Counted from the stretch's first letter, positions 7,466-15,678 are shown. The stretch: DNA of 64,000 nt from Mucilaginibacter sp. (GCF_025359345.1 NZ_JANYGQ010000021.1:1-64000), one strand, 5' to 3'. The notes: a model not told the origin generated them from the sequence alone. A program made the numbers and translations.

Positions 7466-8743
7466 TCAAGCATCAAACATTTTATTCTCCCAACTTTCAA
7501 TTACTCCCTTTTCAAATTCATCGAGGTAGGTCTGCGTCTGCTCTTGTGTGGCGTGGCCTAAGGCCTCGGTTATATAACTTGTATTAGCGCCCGAGCGTTT
7601 TAAACCTGTCGCGTAACTATGTCGCCCCACGTTTGTCGTAAGCTTCAAATTAGGCTCATCTATTAATTTAGCTAGCTTTTTAAGGTTATCGTTTACGGCT
7701 TTAATAGCAGTTTTCTTGCGAGTATATTGCTGTTTAAGGGTTTTGTGAATTAGTGGGTTAAGTATCGGGAAGACGTAGCCACCTGTAATTTGATAACGAC
7801 TTTTAAAATATTGCAATATAGGTTTATTGTAATCATTTAAAGGGATTTCAAATTTACCTCTCGTCTTCTTACGGGTATAAGATATATGAGTTTCCGATAT
7901 ATCTTTCCATGTAAGATAAGTCATATCTACAAAATTCATCCCTCTTGTATAATAGCTAAACAAGAACATTTGTTGGGCTAAATGCTTACCCGAATCCTCT
8001 TTTAAAACGAGGGCTTTAAGCTTGCTGATTTTGTCCAGTGCAATAGCTATCTTCTTTGTTTTGCTATCAAGGCGTTTGTTAATGCTGTATTTCTTTTCTC
8101 CAAATGGGTAGGCCTCTCGTTTGAAAAACTTGTCCTCAATAGCCTGGTTAATCACTCTCTGTAAGTTGCGCATTTTTACACTAATAGTAGTGTCCTTATT
8201 CCCACGCTCGTTACGCATCCAATATTCAAAGCTTTCAAGAAAACGGATATTTACATCGGAAAGCAATGCATTTGGTTTGAACTTATGTAAAATGCGTTGA
8301 ACTTCGAGATATAGGCCTGATAAACCCACTCTGCCTTGTTCATCTAAGATGTTAATCTGTAGAGTATAATAATCTTGTAGAGATGTAATTACAGTTACTT
8401 CTTTATGCTTCAAATCTGATTCAAACAATTCAAAGTCAAAAGCAATTTGCTGTTCATCGTAACGTTTCAGTATCGCCCGGGCTTCAGATAGCTTGGTTTC
8501 AAGAATTACATTAGCTTCTTTATAAAGGCTATAACTCTTTCTGAATTTCCCCAATCCGTTATCCTCTGCTTGTGCTGGTTTCCAATGTACTAGGCTGCAT
8601 CTAAATTTAATAGACTGATTGGTTAATAAACTGTTAATTGTAAAATATTTTCTTTTGTAATCGTGAGTCACCCTTAAAGTAACGGGATGTTCGTCATTAG
8701 AAAGCTTTTTAGTGTTGTTTAAAATGATAGCTACATTGGCCAT
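7466..8743 (-). CDS. tyrosine recombinase (integrase) of the element
   Basis: A 425-residue phage-type integrase of the Bacteroidota mobile-element class. It has an N-terminal arm-DNA-binding region (1-95), a SAM-like core-binding domain (about 110-210) and a catalytic domain (225-410). The catalytic residues seen are Arg267 (YYTRGMN), Lys293 or a neighbour in the KKTRGK loop, Arg374 in NVGRHSYAT, His397 in LGHATQ and nucleophile Tyr406 in TQTYL. The first histidine of the usual HxxR is Asn371; many Bacteroidota integrases carry a non-His residue there (Tyr is common), so activity is likely. It is the gene closest to the junction with the broken tRNA-Pro, as expected for the enzyme that moves this element. 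It may be read from the tRNA promoter at 8935-8942. Confidence 0.9.
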   Translation of the reverse strand: MANVAIILNNTKKLSNDEHPVTLRVTHDYKRKYFTINSLLTNQSIKFRCSLVHWKPAQAEDNGLGKFRKSYSLYKEANVILETKLSEARAILKRYDEQQIAFDFELFESDLKHKEVTVITSLQDYYTLQINILDEQGRVGLSGLYLEVQRILHKFKPNALLSDVNIRFLESFEYWMRNERGNKDTTISVKMRNLQRVINQAIEDKFFKREAYPFGEKKYSINKRLDSKTKKIAIALDKISKLKALVLKEDSGKHLAQQMFLFSYYTRGMNFVDMTYLTWKDISETHISYTRKKTRGKFEIPLNDYNKPILQYFKSRYQITGGYVFPILNPLIHKTLKQQYTRKKTAIKAVNDNLKKLAKLIDEPNLKLTTNVGRHSYATGLKRSGANTSYITEALGHATQEQTQTYLDEFEKGVIESWENKMFDA

Positions 8744-8771
8744 AAATTTGGTTGTTGTAGCTTAGAATTTG

Positions 8772-8793
8772 GGAGTACAAACAGGAGTACAAA
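8772..8793. repeat. direct repeats upstream of the integrase, possible arm sites
   Basis: The decamer ggagtacaaa occurs twice with a 12-base period (8772-8781 and 8784-8793), between the integrase start and the tRNA junction. Short direct repeats here are typical of integrase arm-type or excisionase binding sites. This is inferred from position alone. Confidence 0.4.
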
Positions 8794-8883
8794 TACTGTT
8801 TAAATCGTTGACTTATTCAGTATGTTTAAGATGTAAAAAGTGTTCAGATTGCTATTTAAGGCTGTTTTTACGATAACTTGGAA

Positions 8884-8925
8884 AGCACCCCATGCTGGCG
8901 CGATACCGGGCTACGCTACATCCCG
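8884..8925 (-). pseudogene. 5' half of tRNA-Pro(GGG), attachment-site junction of the element
   Basis: Read on the minus strand, this is a tRNA 5' half: acceptor strand CGGGATG, TA, a D arm with GCG/CGC stem and GCCCGGTA loop, then the anticodon stem CCAGC and loop ATGGGGT with anticodon GGG (8889-8891). After three bases of the 3' stem strand (GCT) the match stops; the sequence becomes TTTCCAAG and no variable loop or T arm follows. The tRNA is therefore split within the anticodon arm. Integrases of this type commonly recombine in tRNA genes, and the integrase lies 141 bases away on the element side. The missing 3' half should lie beyond the left end of the window. Confidence 0.75.
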
Positions 8926-8934
8926 AAAGGGCTA

Positions 8935-8942
8935 CAAATATA
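8935..8942 (-). promoter_or_regulatory. -7 box of the tRNA-Pro promoter
   Basis: The minus-strand sequence TATATTTG fits the Bacteroidota -7 consensus TAnnTTTG and lies 9 bases before the first tRNA base. Because the tRNA is broken, transcripts from here run into the element towards the integrase start 190 bases away. Confidence 0.55.
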
Positions 8943-9125
8943 TATTATCCGGTAGAAATTCCTAAAAAATCATTTAAATCTTTGCGGGTGCCTGTTTTTA
9001 ATATTTGACCGTTTGTGTCAATTCAAAAATATCAAAATTTTAACATTTATAGGGGACAGACAAAACCTGAATTGACATTTATGACTTCGTGCGATTTATG
9101 GAGCGATGTTGAGACTTGCGTATAA

Positions 9126-9935
9126 TTAATTTTGAATTACAAATTCAACCATGCTGCTATAAGCACAACGAACGGCTTTCCCTCCTCTACGAGCTGGTTT
9201 CCATCTACCAGAACTCTGAAGAAGTCTAAGAGCTTCTTTGTCTAAATCTGGATCAATTCCTCGAGCTATTTTAAGGTTAGTAAGGCGGCCATCCCTTTCA
9301 ACTACAAATGACATTATGACTCTGCCCTGGGTACTTTCCTTTTTTGCTTTTTCAGGATACTTAAGGTTCGCTTGTACAAATTTATTCCAATCCGTATAGC
9401 TTTCGCCAAACATTGGTACAACCTCAACACTTGTGTAGATACGATTTGTGTCAATAGGAGGTTCATTTACTGGCTCGTCTATGATAACATCCCGGTCTAT
9501 TCTCTTTTGTCCGTGATGAACGTATTCGTAAAACTCTTCGCTTTGAATCGATTGTGATACATTTTCGTCATAGATTGATTTGTTTTTATTCCAATCTTGT
9601 ATGTTTCGTTCAGATAAATCAAAGGTAGCTTGATCGATTTTAATATATAGTGTATTCAGGTCAGGATTTACCTTAATGAAATATTTATGCTTATCAACGC
9701 GGTAATACAGCGTCAACATTACGGGTACGTCCGGAAAGTGAAATGTGAAATGACCTTTAGCATCTGTTGTGCTACCGATACCAGTTCCTGCGAAGAGTAA
9801 AGTACAATCACCAACAGGTTGATTGCTTTTGTCCACTACTGTGCCAATGATAGTTCGGAATTTATAAACGTGACGCTGTTGAGCGACAGCCAAAAGGCTG
9901 CTTAGCAACATCAACAGAGCTATGTGATACTTCAT
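9126..9935 (-). CDS. TonB C-terminal domain protein with carboxypeptidase-regulatory-like domain
   Basis: A 269-residue exported protein. Residues 1-18 (MKYHIALLMLLSSLLAVA) are a signal peptide. Residues about 30-100 are a carboxypeptidase-regulatory-like beta-sandwich (GTVVDKSNQPV, STTDAKGHFTF). The last 85 residues are a TonB C-terminal domain (YPEKAKKESTQGRVIMSF ... DKEALRLL). There is no proline-rich spanning region or N-terminal membrane anchor, so it is not a classical TonB energiser. A longer open frame extends to 10112, but the promoter at 9951-9980 lies inside that extension, which supports the start at 9935. The gene is the first chromosomal gene beyond the element junction. Confidence 0.8.
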   Translation of the reverse strand: MKYHIALLMLLSSLLAVAQQRHVYKFRTIIGTVVDKSNQPVGDCTLLFAGTGIGSTTDAKGHFTFHFPDVPVMLTLYYRVDKHKYFIKVNPDLNTLYIKIDQATFDLSERNIQDWNKNKSIYDENVSQSIQSEEFYEYVHHGQKRIDRDVIIDEPVNEPPIDTNRIYTSVEVVPMFGESYTDWNKFVQANLKYPEKAKKESTQGRVIMSFVVERDGRLTNLKIARGIDPDLDKEALRLLQSSGRWKPARRGGKAVRCAYSSMVEFVIQN

Positions 9936-9950
9936 GAGTTTAAGTTTGAT

Positions 9951-9980
9951 CAAAGATATAATATGATTAGGAATATGCAA
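9951..9980 (-). promoter_or_regulatory. Bacteroidota promoter of the TonB-domain gene
   Basis: Minus strand: TTG (9978-9980), 19-base spacer, TATCTTTG (9951-9958). This matches the Bacteroidota -33 TTG / -7 TAnnTTTG arrangement and lies 16 bases before the chosen start codon. Confidence 0.65.
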
Positions 9981-10321
9981 TTTTCTTATCTTATAGCCGC
10001 AGTTCAAATCCTGAATTGAGATTTCCAACTTTCCAGTTTTGCATGCGACATTGCCCTTGTATAGGAGATTACAAACTTTAAGGAAATATTGGAAGCTAGT
10101 TAAGATATGCATTTAATAGGTTCGTGATTCCATTTGGTTCTATTCCAGATACAAATGACGCCAAACGCCCAAAATCCACGAATAAATCAGGGTTGGCTAA
10201 AAGCAATGAAAGGTATCAGAAGCAAGAACTTTTACTACGAGTGAATATACAAGTGGCGTTGATAGTTCATTCTTTTACCCTCCCATGATAATCACCCCTT
10301 CCACTGCAAACATTTCTATCG
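9981..10321. other. intergenic stretch without a recognised gene
   Basis: About 340 bases between the divergent TonB-domain and marR promoters. An open frame can be extended into it from the left, but it lies upstream of the promoter. I see no RNA gene, no repeat family member and no strong hairpin. Confidence 0.4.
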
Positions 10322-10329
10322 TATATTTG
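10322..10329 (+). promoter_or_regulatory. -7 box of the marR-MFS operon
   Basis: TATATTTG matches the Bacteroidota -7 consensus TAnnTTTG and is 33 bases upstream of the marR start. No convincing TTG is seen at the -33 distance. Confidence 0.55.
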
Positions 10330-10356
10330 TAAGGTAAACTTATTAGTTTGCTTTAC
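10329..10356 (+). promoter_or_regulatory. palindromic operator of the MarR regulator
   Basis: Two 12-base arms, gtaaggtaaact (10329-10340) and agtttgctttac (10345-10356), form an inverted repeat matching at 10 of 12 positions with a 4-base centre. It overlaps the end of the -7 box and the expected transcription start, just ahead of the marR start at 10363. The position is that of an autorepressing MarR site. Confidence 0.6.
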
Positions 10357-10362
10357 TATTAA

Positions 10363-10854
10363 ATGAACAATCAAACAAACATCCAATTTGCATCCGACTT
10401 GAGGACAGCAACAACAAGGCTGATAAAAAAACTCCGCAAGGAATCGCCAACCGGGTTACAGCTATCGTTAACCGAGCGGTCGACCATGGCGCAGCTTTAT
10501 CAAAACAAAAGCATGTTGCCCAGCGAGCTGGCGGCTAATGAGATGATTACCAACCAATCCATGTCGCAGGTTTTAAATCATTTGTTTGAGCTTGGGTATA
10601 TTGTGCGTGTGGCCTCGGAGACGGATAAACGCAAAGTAAATGTTTCGCTATCCGAACACGGGGAGCACACTTTGCTGCAATTCCGGCATGAGCGGGATGA
10701 ATGGCTGGCGGCAGCTATAACGGTTGTGTGTTCGCCGGAAGAACAGGCGGCGCTGAAGGTGGCGATAGGGGCGCTGGTGAAGATTGTGGGACACACTCAG
10801 GGCGTCATTGAGGAACGATCCGCCAGCTGGCGGACTGCACATGCAAATCAATGA
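10363..10854 (+). CDS. MarR-family transcriptional regulator
   Basis: A 163-residue winged helix-turn-helix repressor. The HTH is around residues 40-80 (LPSELAANEMITNQSMSQVLNHL, recognition helix) and the wing contains TDKRKVNVSLSEHG at 88-101, both typical of MarR. A single-gene repressor upstream of an MFS exporter is a common arrangement in which ligand binding releases the exporter gene. The last 17 codons, including the stop codon, are encoded by an interspersed palindromic repeat (10801-10957), so the native C-terminus has been replaced by repeat-derived residues. Confidence 0.85.
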   Translation: MNNQTNIQFASDLRTATTRLIKKLRKESPTGLQLSLTERSTMAQLYQNKSMLPSELAANEMITNQSMSQVLNHLFELGYIVRVASETDKRKVNVSLSEHGEHTLLQFRHERDEWLAAAITVVCSPEEQAALKVAIGALVKIVGHTQGVIEERSASWRTAHANQ

Positions 10855-10957
10855 AGCAAAAGCATTTTGTTGACCTATCAGCCGCGTTTTGGTCACCCCA
10901 ATTATCCGGGTTAGTGAATGTCCTAAGTAGAGGTTGCTTCGTTCCTCGCAATGACGA
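10801..10957. repeat. interspersed palindromic element, family A, copy 1
   Basis: About 157 bases with inverted ends of the type gcgtcattg(cg)aggaacga and cgttcctcgcaatgacg. The interior (tgcaaatcaatgaagcaa, ctatcagccgc, then gtcctaagtagaggttgc) is shared with copies at 25570-25724 and 34841-34990. In this copy the left arm carries a nested palindrome tccgccagctggcgga in place of agcaatct. The left 54 bases are translated as the end of marR. Confidence 0.8.
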
Positions 10958-11012
10958 GCTAATTAACTCGCAATGAAATGGTTATAAGATTAACGGGGGA
11001 GAGATATAATTA

Positions 11013-12293
11013 ATGACAACAGAAACACTAACATCATTCAGACTATTCAGGGCTTTTAAGAGTCGCAATTACAGTTTATATTTTGCCGGGCAGTCGGTTT
11101 CGTTGATCGGCACGTGGATGCAGCGGACGGCGGTTAGTTGGGTTATCTATTCGCTAACACATTCAACCTTGATGCTGGGGGTAACGCTTTTCGCCAGCCT
11201 TTTTCCTTCTTTTTTATTTTCGCTGATAGGCGGCGTGGTGAGCGACCGCTATAACCGTTACAAGGTATTGCTTATTACACAAATCGCCTCGCTGGCGCAG
11301 GCGGGACTGCTGGCCATATTGATATTGCTTAACCATTACCAGGTTTGGGAAATCATCGGCCTCAGCGTTTTGTTGGGGATCATTAATGCCTTTGATGTGC
11401 CGGCCCGGCAGTCGCTGGTTTATGAGATGGTCGACGATAAAAAAGATTTGCCTAATGCGCTGGCATTAAATTCGTCGATGGTAAACTTGTCGCGCATTGT
11501 TGGCCCGGCGCTGGCCGGTTTGGTGCTGGAAGGGTTGGGCGATGGTATTTGTTTTTTACTAAATGCGCTAAGTTTCGTAGCGGTAATTGCATCGTTGTTA
11601 ATGATGCGGTTGGCCAAATTCATTAAGAAAGAGCACAAAAAAGACGTTTTCGGCGAGTTAAAAGAAGGTTTTGCTTATATAAAACGTACGCCCTCGATTG
11701 CTTTTGTACTGGTGATGCTTGCCCTGGTGGGCCTGATGGTTTTGCCGTTTAACACACTGATTGCCTATTATGCAAAAGACGTATTTAAAGGTACAGCATC
11801 AACATTCGGTGTAATTGACAGTTTTATCGGGCTGGGTGCATTTTCGGGGGGCATCTTCCTGGCATCGCAAAAGGCGGGGGCTAATCTTAAAAAAATATTG
11901 TTTATCAATACGCTGGTGTTTGGCACCGGGCTTATTTTGTTTTCGCACGCGCACATTTACGGGCTTGCCCTGGCTTTTGCCACAATAGCCGGCTTTGGGA
12001 TGATGTCGCAAATTACGGTGAGTAGTACCCTGATACAAACTACCGTGGAGCCCGATATGCGGGGCCGGGTTATCAGCTTTTATGTGATGGCGTTTTTTGG
12101 GATGCAACCGCTCGGTGGATTGCTGGTGGGTGTCGTTTCCAAATGGATTGGCCCTGCCGACACCCTGATGTGCGAAGGCATAGCCGCATTACTGATCGGT
12201 CTGCTGCACTGGCGCTATTTACGCCGCGAGAAACTTAAACATGCCGCGGATTTAGTGTTGAAGAAAGAGGAAAATCAGTTGCAAGCCGTTTAA
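11013..12293 (+). CDS. MFS transporter, MFS_3/EntS-like exporter
   Basis: A 426-residue inner-membrane protein with about 12 predicted membrane helices. The loop between helices 2 and 3 contains GGVVSDRYNRYKVL, the usual MFS motif A (G-x3-D-R-x-N/G-R-x-x). DVPARQSLVYEMV after helix 4 is characteristic of the MFS_3 group, which contains the enterobactin exporter EntS and related drug or siderophore exporters. It follows marR in the same direction and is probably controlled by the operator at 10329-10356. A family A repeat lies between the two genes. Substrate unknown. Confidence 0.85.
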   Translation: MTTETLTSFRLFRAFKSRNYSLYFAGQSVSLIGTWMQRTAVSWVIYSLTHSTLMLGVTLFASLFPSFLFSLIGGVVSDRYNRYKVLLITQIASLAQAGLLAILILLNHYQVWEIIGLSVLLGIINAFDVPARQSLVYEMVDDKKDLPNALALNSSMVNLSRIVGPALAGLVLEGLGDGICFLLNALSFVAVIASLLMMRLAKFIKKEHKKDVFGELKEGFAYIKRTPSIAFVLVMLALVGLMVLPFNTLIAYYAKDVFKGTASTFGVIDSFIGLGAFSGGIFLASQKAGANLKKILFINTLVFGTGLILFSHAHIYGLALAFATIAGFGMMSQITVSSTLIQTTVEPDMRGRVISFYVMAFFGMQPLGGLLVGVVSKWIGPADTLMCEGIAALLIGLLHWRYLRREKLKHAADLVLKKEENQLQAV

Positions 12294-12354
12294 TTATCCG
12301 CCGCATTAAAATCTGACACTACAATACAGCCCCGGGCGCTCTTTCTAATTATTA

Positions 12355-12726
12355 TCAGGGGGTTATGACACCTGCATCAATCTTTAATTGTGAGGCATCG
12401 TTGACGTATATTGCGGGCTTGCCTTTATAATCTACAATTTTACCGGAAAGGCATACACTGCGGCCCTTAAAGTCGCGCTCGGGGTGCCAATTGAATTTGG
12501 GGTTTTCGGGCCCTTTTACCAGTGCCGTTAAATATTGACCAGTTTCGCTGCCCAGGTAAAGCAGTGTAACGTTTTCGCCTTTTACCACCGCGGTGGCGTA
12601 AACTTTATCACATATCATCAAAGTTTCGCCCGAATGCTTTAAGGCATCTTTAGCGGCAATCTTTTTTTGTGCCGAACAGCTAAATGCGAGCAATATAAAA
12701 GCGGGGATCAAGACTAACGATTTCAT
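12355..12726 (-). CDS. small secreted protein with OB-fold-like domain
   Basis: A 123-residue exported protein. Residues 1-19 (MKSLVLIPAFILLAFSCSA) are a signal peptide, with Cys17 possibly lipidated. The remainder fits the small OB-fold-like proteins of Bacteroidota that carry G-x-V-C-L-S-G-K-I-x-D-Y-K-G-K-P and end in I-x-V (GKPAIYVNDASQL). Function unknown. It is convergent with the MFS gene. Confidence 0.6.
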   Translation of the reverse strand: MKSLVLIPAFILLAFSCSAQKKIAAKDALKHSGETLMICDKVYATAVVKGENVTLLYLGSETGQYLTALVKGPENPKFNWHPERDFKGRSVCLSGKIVDYKGKPAIYVNDASQLKIDAGVITP

Positions 12727-12803
12727 TAGATAAAGTTACTAAAATGAATGTACACCTATAAACGCTGTTTGGTAAAAAGAATTGTTTTCGAAGATGCCAA
12801 ATA

Positions 12804-12839
12804 AAAAAGCCGCCCTATGTTTAAAACAAGGCGGCTTTT
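12804..12839 (-). terminator. hairpin terminator after the lysine-rich small protein
   Basis: Inverted repeat aaaaagccgcc (12804-12814) and ggcggctttt (12830-12839) with a 15-base loop, 15 bases beyond the stop at 12855. It can act on both strands because both arms end in A/T tracts. Confidence 0.8.
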
Positions 12840-12854
12840 CTATTTAAATGAAGC

Positions 12855-13040
12855 TTACTTCTGAGTTTTCACAAGTGTCGAATCTTTTTTCTTGCTTGTT
12901 GAATCCTTCTTCATTGGTTTGGTTTTCTTTTTCTTTGATGTGTCAGTTTGCATTGTGTTTGTTTTGCTTACTGTTGCATGTGCATATACACTTCCGAATG
13001 AGATTGCTGCTAAAGCAATCATACTAATTAGTTTTTTCAT
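12855..13040 (-). CDS. small exported lysine/serine-rich protein
   Basis: A 61-residue protein with a signal peptide (MKKLISMIALAAISFGSVYAHA) and a low-complexity basic tail of repeated KKKKTKPMKKDS/TSKKKDS units. The ATG at 13040 is chosen; the alternative 4 codons upstream would use TTG. Small basic exported proteins of this kind are frequent in Sphingobacteriaceae and have no assigned role. Confidence 0.6.
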   Translation of the reverse strand: MKKLISMIALAAISFGSVYAHATVSKTNTMQTDTSKKKKTKPMKKDSTSKKKDSTLVKTQK

Positions 13041-13214
13041 GGGTTTTTTCAATTTAGTGATAACAGTATATACATAACGGTGCCAAACGGCTGAATTGCC
13101 GCCAATTGCCTGATTGTTATATTGTTATATATTCTGCATTAAAAACGATGTGTGGAGTTTCGCCACAATCTGGCGATGTTTTCACCAAAAAATGGAGGAA
13201 TAATGTCTGTTTGC

Positions 13215-13997
13215 TCAATTTGTCCCGGGCGGCGTGACAAGCCTTGGAAGGGCATAGGTGCGCTGGTTCCGTAAAAAGCGGCGCAGGTTGGCGCGTATCA
13301 TAGCTACAAATTCGTACTCAGTGGCTGTCTTGGTGGTATAAAATCCCGGGCGGTAGCGCGTCATAAACGCCGTAAGCTTATCATCTGCCAGGCCGGTAAT
13401 ATGGCCCACGTAGGTGCGGTTAAAACGGTAGTCGATGGTGTTTTGCTCAAAGTCGGTCTCGATGGTGTTGCGCAGACGCTCGGCATTGCGGCCGCTTTTA
13501 CTGATGGAGTTCCACAAAGCGTCGATGCTTAACCCCGCGCCACTACCCGGCGATGTGCTCAAAAAATCACCGTATGCAAGTGAGCCATAGGCCTTGCTGA
13601 ATTGCTGTTTGGTGGCTATCAGCCTGCGCTCAGGACTAAACGCAGTATCGTGTATGGTTACCTCGCGCAGGCGTATGGCCTGAGGCGCCATGTAAATGGC
13701 CAGTGGGGTGTTGTCTTTAATTTTAACGGTATCGGGGTGGTACTCGGCGCGGGCAAAAACGAGCTGGTCGCCGGCCTGGGCCGCTATAGTAAATTCGCCT
13801 TTTAAATTGTCATACGCAACTATGCCTGTGGTGATGTTATGGACGCTTACGGTTGCAATGCGGTCGTGGCTCTCTTTATCGAAAACAATACCCGAAACCG
13901 TTTTTCCATCGCCTGGCACAGCAACCGCAGCTGCTTTATCCTGCGAAAAACATTTGCCTGCAATTATTAAAAAGAAAAAAATTAAACCCCATTTCAT
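13215..13997 (-). CDS. carboxypeptidase-regulatory-like domain protein
   Basis: A 260-residue exported protein. The signal peptide is MKWGLIFFFLIIAGKCFS. Residues 30-115 form a carboxypeptidase-regulatory-like beta-sandwich (GIVFDKESHDRIATVSVHN, then GEFTIAAQAGDQLVFARAEY). The C-terminal half is helical and basic (RNAERLRNTIETDFEQ, RRFLRNQRTYALP) with no known domain. ATG at 13997 is preferred over a GTG three codons upstream. Function unknown; proteins of this shape are common in the Bacteroidota envelope. Confidence 0.75.
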   Translation of the reverse strand: MKWGLIFFFLIIAGKCFSQDKAAAVAVPGDGKTVSGIVFDKESHDRIATVSVHNITTGIVAYDNLKGEFTIAAQAGDQLVFARAEYHPDTVKIKDNTPLAIYMAPQAIRLREVTIHDTAFSPERRLIATKQQFSKAYGSLAYGDFLSTSPGSGAGLSIDALWNSISKSGRNAERLRNTIETDFEQNTIDYRFNRTYVGHITGLADDKLTAFMTRYRPGFYTTKTATEYEFVAMIRANLRRFLRNQRTYALPRLVTPPGTN

Positions 13998-14184
13998 TTG
14001 CGACACTAAAACTACAGCTTTCAGCTAATCTTACGGATACTATTTAACAATAATTAACAGCATTTCGACGAATTTGGCAGGGGGCTTAAAAAACAATATC
14101 GAATGATGAAGCATAGCCACCATTCGATATTCAAGATTTATTGTTTGTTTAAAAAACCTCTCTTCGTTGTTTTAATGCGCTTCC

Positions 14185-15018
14185 TTACCGCGTCACCACA
14201 ATCTTCTGACCAACTTTTACAGTATTACCCGCAATATTGTTAATCGATTTCAGGCTGTCGACAGCTATCCCAAAACGTTTGGAAATGTTGTATAGTGTGT
14301 CGCCGGGTTTTATAACGTATGTTTTAGTGGTTATTGGCGGATTTTGGATCGAGTCTTTCGCGGCCTTATCTTCTTTTTTGTCGATAGTCGTGAACACGCG
14401 GTCTACCCTTTTAATTTTAGCTACTTCGCTATCGGGGCTATCGTACTGGTCAAGGTTATATTTTTCGATGATATTAATCAGCATCTGAGGGTATTTAGGG
14501 TTGGTGGCATAGCCGCCTTTTTTAAGCCCATAAGCCCAGCCTTTATAATCGTTTTTATCAAGCTCAAATAAATGTGCGTAATTTTTCTTCTGTAGAAAAA
14601 GGGAGTGATCGCGGAAAGAGTCTTCCGGTTTATCGTACACACGGAAAGGATCGTTGGCGTTATCATCATCCTTGTAATACACTTTACCCGTCCAGGTTGG
14701 CGATGTTTTGATGCCGAAATGGTTATTGGCAATACGGGCCAGCGTGCCATTACCGCTGCCCGACTCAAACAAGCCCTGCGCCAATGTTATACTTGCGGGT
14801 ATGCCGTACTGGTTCATCTCCCGTATGGCGATGTCCTTATATCTTTCAATATATTGTACTGATGTTTGCGGCTTGAAATCAGCCGCTGCGGCCGCGCCAC
14901 GCTCTTTTTGAATACTCCGGTTATTTTTACGGGCAGCCCTGTCATTAACGGAACCTTTACGTGCCGAACAACCCGTTGCAAAAAATAACCCTATAAATAA
15001 ATATACGATTTTCCTCAT
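14185..15018 (-). CDS. glucosaminidase with C-terminal LysM domain, lipoprotein
   Basis: A 277-residue peptidoglycan hydrolase. The N-terminus MRKIVYLFIGLFFATGC is a lipoprotein signal (Cys17). Residues 55-200 form an endo-beta-N-acetylglucosaminidase (FlgJ/LytG-type) domain with ITLAQGLFESGSGNGTLA, where the Glu of FESG is the likely acid, and FGIKTSPTWTGKV. Residues 230-277 form a LysM module (YVIKPGDTLYNISKRFGIAV) that binds peptidoglycan. It stands beside a second glucosaminidase gene in the same direction, probably a duplication. Confidence 0.9.
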   Translation of the reverse strand: MRKIVYLFIGLFFATGCSARKGSVNDRAARKNNRSIQKERGAAAAADFKPQTSVQYIERYKDIAIREMNQYGIPASITLAQGLFESGSGNGTLARIANNHFGIKTSPTWTGKVYYKDDDNANDPFRVYDKPEDSFRDHSLFLQKKNYAHLFELDKNDYKGWAYGLKKGGYATNPKYPQMLINIIEKYNLDQYDSPDSEVAKIKRVDRVFTTIDKKEDKAAKDSIQNPPITTKTYVIKPGDTLYNISKRFGIAVDSLKSINNIAGNTVKVGQKIVVTR

Positions 15019-15126
15019 CTCAATAATAAATCAATATCAAGGGCCTGGTTTGTCCGGGCCCTAATTATGCCTTATAACGGAGTTTGTGGTAAGTAGGTTG
15101 CATTAAGCAGCAAAAACCGGTGTTTT

Positions 15127-15675
15127 TTACCTGTTTTGTGCTATTTCGGCCTGGTTTGACTGATTTTCAGCCGCATCCGGGTTTTCGTCGAAATTATAAA
15201 GATGGTATTTTTTGATGATGCCCATTACCTGCGATGCCCAGGTATGACTGCTGCAATAGCCGCGTTTTTGAATACCACGCGCCCAGCCTGTATAATCTGT
15301 ATGGGTAAATTTAGCGGCCAGGCCACTAAACTCGCTGCGCTCGGTCATGATGCGGGCGAAATCCTGGAAGGAATCATATACCGATTGGTAGCGTTTATAT
15401 TTTGTTTTTACAACCTTGTTATGTTTAACGAATGTTGCGCCGCCGCCGCCCTTTACCCCAAACTGGTTGTTAAGGTTTTGCGCCAGCGTGCTGTTGCCAC
15501 AACCCGATTCGTGCATGGCAACTCCTAAAACTATGCTGGCCGGCACGCCGGTTTGGTGCATAATTTTTATGGCATCATCTTTAAACTGATCGATATACGA
15601 TTTGGGGGTGTGTTTTTGCGCAACGGCCAATAGTGCTGAAGACAGCAACATTGTAACTAGTACGAGTTTCTTCAT
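15127..15675 (-). CDS. exported glucosaminidase, LysM-less paralogue
   Basis: A 182-residue protein with a signal peptide (MKKLVLVTMLLSSALLAVA) and a single glucosaminidase domain at about 25-165. The motif ASIVLGVAMHESGCGNSTLAQ has the catalytic Glu in HESG, and FGVKGGGGATFVKH follows. It resembles the neighbouring gene (14185-15018) through the catalytic region but lacks LysM, so it is probably soluble in the periplasm. Its start lies 3 bases from the stop of the O-methyltransferase gene. Confidence 0.88.
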   Translation of the reverse strand: MKKLVLVTMLLSSALLAVAQKHTPKSYIDQFKDDAIKIMHQTGVPASIVLGVAMHESGCGNSTLAQNLNNQFGVKGGGGATFVKHNKVVKTKYKRYQSVYDSFQDFARIMTERSEFSGLAAKFTHTDYTGWARGIQKRGYCSSHTWASQVMGIIKKYHLYNFDENPDAAENQSNQAEIAQNR

Positions 15676-15678
15676 AAT

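Noticed and set aside
9936..10112. 59-codon N-terminal extension of the TonB-domain protein
   Set aside because: The promoter with -33 and -7 elements lies inside it, and the internal start gives a proper signal peptide.
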